Made by a program: the position numbers and the translations under genes
Source of the DNA: Halocaridina rubra
Lineage: Eukaryota > Arthropoda > Malacostraca > Decapoda > Atyidae
NCBI GenBank assembly: GCA_037179515.1
Contig: JAXCGZ010011673.1
Location: 1 to 64,000, forward strand
Reading direction: 5' to 3'
Length of the DNA: 64,000 nt
Notes under the pieces: generated by a model
Seen by the model: only the letters and a program-made list of their open reading frames with translations
Told to the model about the DNA's origin: nothing
Database searches by the model: none
Part shown: one piece after another, positions 12,884 to 23,421 of the stretch
Numbering within the stretch: position 1 is the first letter of the stretch
Layout: every line of letters starts with the position of its first letter

Positions 12884-13155
12884 ATTGTATATGAATTACT
12901 TGTGTGGTTAATCTAGTATATTCCGTATATTATCAATATTTCCTAGGTAAATTGTATATGAATTACTTAGTTATGTGGTTAATTTAGCATATTCCCTATA
13001 TTATCAATAGTTTCTCGGTAAATTGTATATGAAGTACTTGTGTGGTTAATCTAATATATTCCCTCTATATTATCAATATTTTCTCGTGACACTGTATATG
13101 AATTGTGTGGTTAATTTAGTATGTTCCCTATATTATCAATATTTCCTCGGTAAAT
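12884..13155. repeat. Tandem repeat of about 68-71 bp, four copies
   Basis: Copies start at about 12884, 12952, 13023 and 13092 with TGTATATGAA, followed by GTGTGGTTAAT and TATTATCAATATTT. Divergence is moderate. No coding potential is seen around it. Confidence 0.75.
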
Positions 13156-13346
13156 TTAATTTCATCTTGTAAATCTGTTCTAATTAAGTGGCGTTTTTGC
13201 GAGGACATCTAGGTCAGGATGAATTGCATTTTTCATTGCCTTTTATTAGTGGATTTGCTTGGCACTGGTGCCAAATCATAGGTACCAACTCATAAGTGTT
13301 GCAGTCGAGCAAAATTACCAGCATTGTTTATCCATATACTATCTAC

Positions 13347-13393
13347 CTTGGCTGTCTCCCCCAATTTGGGGGGGTAGCCGACATCAAAAAAGA
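13347..13393 (+). repeat. Short dispersed repeat with a C-run/G-run hairpin
   Basis: The sequence from ACCTTGGCTGTCTCCCCC to GGGGTAGCCGACATCAAA recurs almost exactly at about 45829-45873 inside an intron of the cadherin gene. The C-run and G-run can pair as a small hairpin. I cannot assign it to a known family. Confidence 0.55.
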
Positions 13394-13562
13394 AGCCATA
13401 AGGGGATTACTTTGCTCTAAGGGCAATGCATTGTCGCTAGATATAAAGAATGTTTGACATTTGCGAGGCTGATTGCAAATATTTTTTTAGTTTAACGACG
13501 ATTAGCTAATTTTGTTGGATTGCAACATTTGATCATGATTTGGCAACGCTATCCACAAATCT

Positions 13563-13790
13563 GGGCCCGATTTCTTAAACATTGTAAAATTAGGATACCA
13601 TATTGTTAGTTACCTAGACACTCAAATGGATTTCATAAACGCATCTGAGGCGGTTCTTTGTATGACTAGGATCTCACATGGGATCCTAGCCATACACAGA
13701 ACTGCATCATATGCGTTTATGAAATCCATTTGTGTCTAGCTAACTAACAATATGGTATCCTAGGTTTACATTGTTTAAGAAATCGGACCC
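13563..13790. mobile_element. Foldback (MITE-like) element, about 228 bp
   Basis: Its left end GGGCCCGATTTCTTAAAC pairs with its right end GTTTAAGAAATCGGACCC, and almost the full length is an imperfect palindrome centred near 13676. No coding sequence is present. On each side lies a copy of a roughly 32-bp sequence containing CAACGCTA(T/C)CC(A/G)CAAATCTGG (about 13532-13562 and 13795-13827), so the element sits inside or has generated a direct duplication. Confidence 0.75.
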
Positions 13791-14213
13791 TGGCCATGAG
13801 ATTTAGCAACGCTACCCGCAAATCTGGCCATAATAGGTACTAAATTCATCATAACCTGGATATGCTCGCAAAAACACTGCTTTAGTATTTTTCTAATATA
13901 TAAATTCCTGATCAACAAATTTTTAGTTATGTTAAGGATATTCAAAATATTGTCCAGCTAATTTCTTTAGGTATTAGATTTACTTGTCTAGAGCTGTTAA
14001 AACCAATTTTTATTTGCTGTTTAAGTCAAACGCATGATAATTTCCATTGGAGTCATGATGAAATGGCTTCCGCTATTTAGCAGGAGTATTTTTTTCATTG
14101 TTGCTAATTATTGAAATGGTATATGTATGTATAATATAGCCATTTGGCTACAGTATGATTTAACTTGATTTGATAGTGCGTAGGGACTAGATTGTTAATT
14201 TCTTGATTAGATC

Positions 14214-14510
14214 AAGTATTTAGGCTTGTAGGGGGTACTGTAGATCAAGTATTTATTTGCTTGTAGTGGGATTTGTATAGAGTAGTGGACGATAAGGTAA
14301 GTGTAGCCACTATTCCTTGTAGGGGAGAGTGGTCCAGTAATTTTTAAGGGAATATATGTCCAAGTATTTAGGCTTGTAGGGGGTACTGTAGATCAAGTAT
14401 TTATTTGCTTGTAGTGGGATTTGTATAGAGTAGTGGACGATAAGGTAAGTGTAGCCACTCTTCCTTGTAGGGGAGAGTGGTCCAGTAATTTTTAAGGGAA
14501 TATACGTCCG
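14214..14510. repeat. 148-bp tandem duplication
   Basis: The segment beginning AAGTATTTAGGCTTGTAGG at 14214 is repeated at 14362 with only a few substitutions, giving two adjacent copies. A second AAGTATTTA phrase lies inside each copy. It is a recent local duplication in gene-free DNA. Confidence 0.8.
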
Positions 14511-15419
14511 AGCAGAACCTATCTTAAAAAATTCGACTTATATTATGCTATCAGACAACTCATGGTAACCTTTTCTCTAACAGGGTTCGAAGATTTTCTC
14601 ACCCATTTGTAAAGGACTAGAAAAATATCTTGAAAACTTAAACATTTTTATTTTTACTCTGTAAAATAACTACAAAATACAACAATTTTTTTGATACTCT
14701 GTAAAATAACTACAATATAAAACATGTTTTTGAAATTAATATTGTTTTTCCCTTTCATTTTTTACTCAAAACATGAAACTTATGATTTTATTAAGTGTTT
14801 CGTGTTACTATCAATTTTGAGAAATAATTGCAATTACGAAATACTTAAATGAAAAATACTTTTTTTTTCAAAGTACTTTGAAAAAAAAGTATATGCCGCA
14901 AAGTACTGCACCACATGCTACACATACATTTGTGGCATATACTTTTAAAAGTATAATTTTTATGCATTTTTCGTAATTCCATTTTTATTATATAGATAGA
15001 AATTATATTTTTAATCGGGCTGCTAACTTATGAAAAGAAACTAAGCATTTTTGGACACTAAGTTGGAACTTTACATTTAAAACAATTATTTCTCCACACA
15101 AATATGCTAATAAAAGACATGAAATGAAGTTTTGGACTTGGAAATTATTCGGAATTATTACCAAACCGATCATTTTAAAATTCATGGAACTACATAAACA
15201 TATTTCAAAGATGCCAATTAGTAAATAGTTTTAATTTTTGGACTTAGTGAATTTTTGGATGATCAAGACAGTCAAGTTTATAAAATCAATTACTTTACAC
15301 TACACCTAAAATCGAAAATAGAATTTCGGATAAAGTATCACATTTGACACGCAAGACAACCATTTAAAATTATGAACAATTCTAAAGATGCCAATTAGTA
15401 AATAGTTTTAATTTTTGGA

Positions 15420-16350
15420 CTTAGTAAATTTTTGGATGACTTAATATGGATAAGAACAGCAGAGTACATAAGATTACTTGAATTTTACACTTAAAAAAAA
15501 ACATTTTTTGGATGACTTGATATGGATAAGAACAGCATAAATTGAATTTTACACTTAAAAAAAAAAATGGGGGGGATGACTTAATGTGGATAAGAACAGA
15601 AGAGTAAATAAGATTACTTGAATTTTACACTTAAAAAACACGAAATTTTTTAAATGAATTAATATGGATAAGAACAGCAGAGTACATAAGATTACTTGAA
15701 TTTTACACTTTAAAAAAAAACGAAATTTTTTGGATGACTTGATATGGATAAGAACAGCAGAGTACATAAGATTACTTGAATTTTACACTTTAAAAAAAAA
15801 CTAAATTTTTTGGATGTCTTAATATGGATAAGAACAGCAGAGTACATAAAATAAATTTAATTTTACACTTTAAAAAAAAAACTAAATTTTTTGGATGACT
15901 TAATGTGGATAAGAACAGCAGAGAACATAAGATTACTTGAATTCTACACTTAAAAAACACGAAATTTTTTGAATGAATTAATATGGATAAGAACAGCAGA
16001 GTACATAAGATTACTTGAATTTTACACTTAAAAATACACGAAATTTTTTGGATAACAATATGAATAAGAACAGCAGAGTAAATAAGATTACTTGAATTTT
16101 ACACTTAAAAAACACGAATTTTTTTGGATGACAATATGAATAAGAACAGCAGAGTACATAAGATTACTTGAATTTTATACTTAAAGAAAAATATTTTTTT
16201 ATGACTTAAAATTAATAAGAAAAGAAAAGTACATAAAATAAATTGAATTTTACACTTAAAAAAAAAAAGTTTTTTGGATGACTTAATGTGGATAAGAACA
16301 GCAGAGTACATAAGATTACTTGAATTTTACACTTTAAAAAAAAATGACAA
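15420..16350. repeat. Minisatellite of about 78 bp, 12-13 copies
   Basis: The unit contains GGATAAGAACAGCAGAGTAC, then ATAAGATTACTTGAATTTTACACTT, then a homopolymer A run. Anchors fall at about 15448, 15523, 15588, 15666, 15746, 15826, 15907, 15985, 16062, 16138, 16213 and 16290, so spacing is 65-81 bp, varying mostly in the A run. Upstream, a related block beginning AAAGATGCCAATTAGTAA occurs twice (15207 and 15384). Open frames on the minus strand across this block are by-products of the repeat. Confidence 0.85.
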
Positions 16351-16960
16351 TTTCGAAAAAAACTATATATAATTTGGAAAAAATTCATTACACTTAACAA
16401 GTAAATTTCAATTGACTATTGATGGATGCCAGTAACAGTGTTCACATTAATGGATTTTGCCATATTGGGCAACTAAAATGCAAAATAAAAAAAAAATTTA
16501 ATACTGACATCAATCATATACTGCCCTTGAAAAATAAAACTATATTGAAATATGCTACAATAATAAATGGATTATTTTTATATACTTTCGACAAACAGTA
16601 GCACAATTAAAAACTATATTGTTAAAAAAATATATTAACACTACAATATAATTATCAATCAGTTGTAATCAAATGAAAACCCAGTGTTCATATAACTGGA
16701 CGCTCAGAAAAAAATGCAAAATGAAATGTAAGAGTACGCCAGCTAGAAGAGGAGCAGAAGAAAAAGAGGCAAGGAGTCAATGAGGAAAATGAGACCATGA
16801 GGAAAATGAGGCAAGGAATCAATGAGGCAAGGAATCAATGAGGAAAAAGAGGCAATGAGAAAAAAGAGGCAATGAGGAAAAGAGACAAGGAGGCGTAAAG
16901 AGGCAATGAGGAAAAAGACGCAAAGAAGATTTGAGGAGAAAAAAGGTGACAGACGAGATA

Positions 16961-17460
16961 GCAAAGGAAAAATGGAAAGACTAGGACTGAAAAGGATAGG
17001 GAGGCAAAGATTTATCAGACTTTTACAAGAGGCTTATCAAAATGCTCGAGAACAGATGAGGAAAATATGAAAATAACTGGAGAATATAGGGGTTAAAGTG
17101 GAGGTAAATAAAGGCAGGTCAGAAATGAATTCCTACCCTCGAAAACCTATCTAAAGCACAAGTAACAATTTCTGTCAATTTCAAACTTTTTCTCAAAATC
17201 AAAAAATATATTTATAACTTACCTAGCAAAGGGAAAATGGAAAGACTAGGACTGAAAAGGATAGGGAAGCAAAGATTTATCAGACTTTTACAAGAGGCTT
17301 ATCAAAATGCTCGAGAACAGATGAGAATATGAAAATAACTGGAGAATATAGGGGTTAAAGGGGAGATAAGTAAAGGCAGGTCAGAAACGAATTCCTACGC
17401 TCGAAAACCGATCTAAAGCACTATTAACAATTTCTGTCAATTTCAAACTTTTTCTCAAAA
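16961..17460. repeat. Direct duplication of about 240 bp
   Basis: The segment 16961-17203, containing AAAGACTAGGACTGAAAAGG and GAGGCTTATCAAAATGCTCG, recurs at 17226-17460 with few differences. The preceding stretch 16745-16960 is a purine-rich degenerate repeat of GAGGAAAATGAGGCAAGGA phrases. Nothing protein-coding is recognised. Confidence 0.75.
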
Positions 17461-17768
17461 GAAAAAAGGAAAAAAAAAATAGATTGTTTTTCATTAAAAA
17501 AAATAAAATAAAAAATTCGGAAATTTGCAGGAACGGCATAGAGAAAAACCATTCTTAGCTCAGTGAATCAGAGCCTAGCTCTTACTTGAGGCATTATGAC
17601 CACGATTTCCCGAGATAAGTAGGAGAGATTTAGAGTACTCTCAGTTTGCTAACTCTAGTAACTCGGGATGCTCATCGAGTAAGTTATTAAATGTATGAGT
17701 TATGGGTGAAACAGCAACTTTTGACCACGCTATACAAAATACGAGAGTGAAGGAGTACAGTTTTCGTT

Positions 17769-17957
17769 CCGGTTTTACGTCACGGACTCCCTTTTCTACC
17801 AAGAGCTAGGACGGTTGTCTTCTTGCGAAGGACTTGTTTTGGCAGATGTAATCGTTGCCCTGAGTGCATGCCCTTGCTAACCTCAGACCGTGACGGGGCG
17901 CGAACCCTCGACCTGACGCCTCAGAGTCGCGGAAGCTACTTCTTGAGCCATGGTGAC
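17769..17957 (-). mobile_element. tRNA-derived SINE, copy 1
   Basis: On the minus strand the 5' part resembles a tRNA-type RNA polymerase III promoter: an A-box-like TGGCTCAAGAAGTAG (about 17937-17951) and a B-box-like GGTTCGCGCCC (about 17896-17906). A body and a 3' tail ending CCGTGACGTAAAACCGG follow. A second full copy is at 22391-22570, tail-only copies lie on the plus strand at about 18768-18834 and 21784-21910, and a diverged copy at 35026-35204. The tRNA-like part is degenerate and is not called as a tRNA gene. Confidence 0.65.
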
Positions 17958-18261
17958 TACTAGAGTGAAGAATTATATTAATTAGTATTATGCTACCAAT
18001 CCTTGACACGCTTCCATGAGCAGTCAAGCCTTCATGTCAGGGGCAATGAGACCAGGAAAACCTGAGGTCTTTGATCTTGTTCACTAAATACTGCATAAAA
18101 AAAAAGTGGATATAAGGGAAATAAACTCGTGTTCGTGTCCCCCGCGAAACATTAGGAAGGGCATTCAGCCTTAATTCCCCAGCCACACTCTTTGTCCACC
18201 CCTCCATTTGAATGGGGATCAACAGTGACACATAAAACGACAAACAAACATCGTGCTCCAT

Positions 18262-18690
18262 TCCCCCCTGCGTGTCGTAAAAGTCGACTAAAGGGGGCAT
18301 AGCGGGGGAACTGGGAATCCACTTCTCTGTATTGTCTTACGTAAAGTCTAGGTAGTTTGCTTTGACTCAGTCGCCCCCCTTATAAGGGGGAATATGGCTT
18401 TTGTACATAGGTAGACAGACAGAGTAATTCTGTTATAACTGGGTCAAATACCTGTACCTCATTTTAGCATGATAGGGGAGTTGCCATTAGTTGGGGAACC
18501 AGGTGCCAATCCCCTTTTTAATTTGATGTAATTTGCTGTTTTATTCTAAAAATACTTTACTTCATACTACTACTCCTGGGGGAGGGTGGTTAAGAATGAG
18601 TTCTCTGTGGTCCCCTGCGTGTCGTAAAAGTCAACTAAATGGGGCGGAGTGGGGGGACTGGGAATACTACCCTCTGTTCTTTATCACCCT
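18262..18690. repeat. Dispersed repeat block with a repeated CCTGCGTGTCGTAAAAGTC core
   Basis: The phrase CCTGCGTGTCGTAAAAGTC, followed by a G-rich stretch and ACTGGGAAT, occurs twice in direct orientation (about 18269 and 18608). Between them lies a GACTCAGTCGCCCCCC/CTTATAAGGGGG hairpin (about 18365-18400) that resembles the 3' end of the LINE-tail family described at 26575-27185. This is probably nested transposon debris. Confidence 0.45.
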
Positions 18691-18837
18691 ACTGATAGCC
18701 AGGCCATCTCAATATAGGGTCGATGACAGGACGAGGAAGAAGTTGGCAGATTTATTGAGGACAAAACAAGTCCTTCGCAAAAAGGCAACCGTCCTAGCCC
18801 TTGGTAGAAAAGGGACTCCGTGACGTAATACCGGAAC

Positions 18838-21640
18838 AAAACAAACAAACAAAACAAAGAAAGTGGATATCTTATGTGTGCAGGAAACTCGATGGAAGGA
18901 GAATAAAGCCAAAGAGCTGGGTGATGGTTACAAGCTATTCTTTAGTGGAGCAAATGCGCAGGTAGGAATGGAGTTGGTATAGTGCTGTCTGAGGAAATGA
19001 AGAATGCATTGACGGAAGTGAATAGGAAGAATGACCGCATTATGAGAGTGAAGATATGTTATGGAGGGGAGACAATGAACATCATTATTGCTTATGCACC
19101 ACAAGTGGGGTGCACAGGGGAGGAAAAAGAGCTGTTTTGGAACGAAATATATGAGGTAATGAAGGAATTGGGGGGGGAATGAGAGGATTATAGTGGGTGC
19201 AGATTTTAATGGGCACGTTGGAAATGGAAATAATGTAACTGAGCGGGTGCATAGAGGACATGGGATCGGGGAGAGTAACCCAGAGGGAGAGACTATAGTA
19301 GACTTTGTCATGTCCTTTGATATGGCAATAGTGAACACGTTCTTTTAAAAGAAGAGGGAGCACTTGATAATGTACATGAGTGGTGGTAGATGCTCTCAAA
19401 TAGATTACTTCCTTTACAGAAGATCAAGGCTGGTGGAAGTTAAGAATTGTAAAGTTATCCCAGGCGACTATGTGGCCCTCCAACACAGGCTGCTGTGTAT
19501 GGACCTAAAGATAAAAAGAGAAAGAAAAACGAAAACGAATGTGGGAAAGAAAATCAGGTGGTATAAATTCTCAGGGAGGGATAATGATGAGAGAGTTCAG
19601 GGGGAGAGTGTTGGGAGAGATTGATCTGGAAATTGAAGATGTCGAGGAATGGAGGAGGCATAATGCATCAGTGATTAGAAGGCATGGAAGGGAGATACTA
19701 GGGGAAACATCTGGAATAGTATAGGAAGCAAAGGAGAGCTGGTGGTGAGAGGAGGGTATAAGGGAGGTTGCATAAGGTAAGAAGGAGGCAAAGAAGAAAT
19801 TTGAAGAGTCACAGTTGCAGGAAGACAGAGAAATGTTAAGAGAGAGAAATAAAGAAGTAAAAAAGGTAGTAGCTCAAGCTAAGGCAAGGGCATATGGTGG
19901 GATTTATGATGAACTGGAAAGTAAGAAAGGTTTAAGCAAGATACTCAGATTGTCAAAGGTAAGAAATAAGAGTACTAAGGACATCACCCATATTAAACAA
20001 ATTAAAAATGGAAATGGTACGGCCCTAAAGAAGGAAGAAGACATCCTGAAACGATGGAAGGAGCATTTTGAGCAACTGCTAAATGAAGAAAATGAAAGAT
20101 TTATTAGAGAGGATGGACAAGTAAACATGGGGATGGTAGAAGGGTTCACTAGGGATGAGGTGATGCGTGCCTTAAAGAAAATGAAGAATGTGAAGGCAAC
20201 AGGAACTGACTTGATTCATGTTGAAGTTTGGAAAGCCTTAGGAGAAGGGTAGACATCTTGTATGATTTTATGGCAAAAATCTCTGAACAGGAAACAATAC
20301 CAGAAGAGTGGTGGGAAAGTATATTAATACCTATATTTAAAGGTAAAGGTGATGTTCAAGAATGCAGCAATTATAGAGGCATTAAGTTAATGTCTCACAC
20401 GCTAAAGATACTGGAGAGCATGATAGATGGCAGGCTAAGAGAAGAAGTGAGAATAGAGAAACAACAGTTGGGATTTATGGATGGAAGCGGCAAACAGATG
20501 GAATATTTTGTATAAGGCAGCTGATGGTGAAATTCAGAGAACAACAACGAGACTTACACCTGGTTTTCATAGACCTTGAAAAGGCCTATGACAGAGTGCC
20601 AAGACAGGAAATATGGAGATGTTTGAGGGAGAAGATGGTACCGGAAAAGTATGTTAGCATTATTCAGGAGATGTATAGGAATGTGTATACCAGAGTGAGA
20701 TGTAGTGTTGAAAAGACAGATGGATATGAGGTAGGGGTGGGATTACACCAGGGGTCGGCACTTAGACCATTCATCTTCAATGTGGTGATGTATGTAATGA
20801 CCAAAGATGTGAGAGAAGCAGTGCCATGGTGCATATTATATGCAGATGACATTGTATTGTGTGCAGAGAGGAGGGAGGGTTTGGAGGAGAAGTCGGAGGG
20901 ACGGAGAGTAGCACTTGAGGAGAAAGGAATGAGGATAAGCAGGTTAAAGACCGAATATATGTGTGTCAACATAATGAGGATGATGGATATAGCATAAGAA
21001 TGGCTAGGGAAGAAATAAAGAGAGTACAGAAGTTCAAGAACTTAGGGTCCATAGTGGAGGCTAGTGGAAGCATGGATCAAGAAGTGAGACATCGAATTCA
21101 GGCCGGATGGAATAACTGGAGGTCGGCATCTGGTGTTCCCTGTGACAAGAAAGTACCACTGAGATTGAAGGGAAAGTTTCATAGGACCGTTGTAAGACCA
21201 GCTATGTTATATGGAACAGAAACAGCAAGTATGAGGAAGACAGAGGAGAAGAGGATGGATGTAGCAGAAATGAGAATGTTGAGGAAGATGTCTGGAGTAA
21301 CAAGGAAGGACAGAATTAGGGATGAGTATATAAGAGGATCGACAAAGGTAGTTGAATTATCAAAGAAAATACAGGAGGGAAGGCTTAGATGGTATGGACA
21401 CCTGATACGATGGGACGAACATCTTGTTGGAAGACATACAATGGAGATGGAAGTTCGGGGTAGAAGGAGGAGAGGAAGACCAAGAAAAAGATGGCGTGAC
21501 TGTATAGGGGAAGACTTACAATGGAAGGGTATTGATAAAAATGAAGCACAGAACAGAAAAGATGGAGACGACTCATTCACAACGGCAACCACATATAAAA
21601 ATGGGTTAAAGCTGAGAAGCAGAAGAAGCAGAAGATAGCC
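18838..21640 (+). mobile_element. Broken non-LTR retrotransposon (LINE), endonuclease plus reverse transcriptase
   Basis: Successive plus-strand frames read as one LINE polyprotein cut by frameshifts. An apurinic-type endonuclease part has a CVQETRW motif (about 18875-18897) and an ADFNGHVG motif near 19200. A reverse transcriptase has FIDLEKAYDRVPR (about 20566-20605), a GLHQGSA motif near 20740 and the catalytic YADDIVL (about 20839-20860). A C-terminal region with RWYGH (about 21392) is followed by a basic GRRRRGRPRKRW patch. The endonuclease start is missing; a SINE tail lies immediately upstream and another follows the 3' end. Breaks near 18970, 19183, 19345, 19625, 20250, 20515 and 20990 make it inactive. 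The motif set suggests the RTE-like group, but the clade is not certain. Confidence 0.85.
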
Positions 21641-21783
21641 AGGAAACTCGGGGGTATTCTGGCAGGAAAACTCCAGCCAGGACCCTAGTATTTGGGTCTC
21701 TGAATGTGCTTAGTTGTGGTATAAATGAAAGTAAGTGGGAGGTGATAAGGAGTATGTTTGTGGAGAGAAGATGTATGTACTTT

Positions 21784-21910
21784 CACGGTCTAAGGTTAGC
21801 AAGGGCATACACTCAGGGTAAGGATTACATCTGCCAATACAAGTCCTTCGCAAGAAGGCAACCGTCCTAGCCCTTGGTAGAAAAAGGGAGCCCGTGACGT
21901 AAAACCGGGA
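21784..21910 (+). mobile_element. SINE body and tail fragment
   Basis: From CACGGTCTAAGGTTAGCAAG to CCGTGACGTAAAACCGGGA it matches the body and tail of the SINE copy at 17769-17957, in the opposite orientation and without the tRNA-like head. It follows the LINE 3' end by about 150 bp. Confidence 0.65.
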
Positions 21911-22390
21911 CAACAACAAACCAATAAAATATAATTATACATGCAAATATTTTATAAGGGGGGTTGTGAACTGCTGATATATGAGTTATTAAATATATTC
22001 TCCTCACCTTGGATTAAACCTTCCTCATTCAGAACAATAAATTTTCCAACATATATTCTACCTACGAGTGTTATACTAAAATGAGCTCATTTTGTCCCTC
22101 ACACGTAGTTATAAACATCGTTAGAAATAAGTTAAATCTGTACTCATCTATCCGGAAAACGCAAATGTCAGCAATCACGTTCTGATCCACGTTCTCTACC
22201 ACGTTCTTCTACTTGAGTGTCTCGTAGCATCTCACAAGAGCAACTCAGAATAAACTCGCAAATGAAAGTCACAAAACTCTATCTTTCACATTTTTCATAA
22301 TCATTAGAATAAAAATTCCACAATGACATTAAATATATAGTTCATTCGGCACAAGAAAAATCATATACTGACCACGTGAAAGATTTTAAT

Positions 22391-22570
22391 TGTGACGGAC
22401 TCCCTTTTCTACCAAGGGCTAGGACGGTTGCCGTCTTGCGAAAGATTTGTTTTGGCAGATGTAATCGTTACCCTGAGTACATACCCTTGCTAACCTCAGA
22501 CCGTGACGGGGCGCGAACCCTCGACCTGATGCCTCAGAATCGCGGACGCTACCGCTTGAGCCACTGTGAC
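22391..22570 (-). mobile_element. tRNA-derived SINE, copy 2
   Basis: A nearly full-length second copy of the SINE at 17769-17957, same orientation, with the B-box-like GGTTCGCGCCC and an A-box-like region near its right end. The surrounding 21910-23230 stretch otherwise holds no recognisable gene. Confidence 0.65.
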
Positions 22571-23229
22571 TACTCTCTGTTTACACAAAGTAATCAACGT
22601 TATTATGACGTCGTAAAAGATTGATAGACTGAAAGCCTAATAAACCAAATTTCACTCTCGACTTCTGAGCTATACATACACTATGCATTAGAATACTTAT
22701 ACATACTTAATATAAATGAATACGTATTCATACGTGTAAATTTGATATAATTGAATAAGTATACATACAATGTCCGTAAATCTACATACATACACTTAAA
22801 CAACAATAAACGAAATTATCATGCCAAGTAACACATATAATCTATGTAGAAATAAACTGTTTTGAAATATATTCAAGACATCCTGGGTCCTTCCAAAAAG
22901 GAAAAGGGGGGGGGGGGATTCCTTGTCAGTGGTACTATTTAGCATCAACGATTAAGCGTGACCACAATTCTTCAATGCTTTGGGCGGCTTGACGTTCTAA
23001 TCTTTCATAATCTGATGATTCCACATTGTATACTTCTCTTCTAGAGTTTCATAATGACATACGTAATATATTTCTTCTTTTGTTTGTACAATATTATTTA
23101 CGAAATCATTAGAATAATGCACGTGCAGTTTGTGCATTCCACAAAATGTCGTTTTCTTTCAAGATATTTTTTTATAGAAAATGAAACATAGTTTTGATTA
23201 GTGTGAGGAACTAATCTATTTTGGGATAT

Positions 23230-23339
<110 letters not shown>

Positions 23340-23421
23340 TATTCACTATTATTTTTTTTATTTTTACATTTATAATTACTTCTCTAGCTTTATGTTAAAA
23401 GCAATATAAAATCTGAGATAT

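Noticed and set aside
11462..16350. Regularly spaced short repeats that could be read as a CRISPR-like array
   Set aside because: The units are directly adjacent with no unique spacers, they diverge gradually, and the genome is eukaryotic; they are minisatellites.
17880..17957. A functional tRNA gene
   Set aside because: A-box-like and B-box-like sequences exist but no cloverleaf could be drawn, and the sequence recurs as part of a longer SINE.
18928..19399. Two overlapping minus-strand frames of 136 and 104 residues
   Set aside because: They are antisense to the LINE endonuclease region, whose plus-strand motifs are clear.
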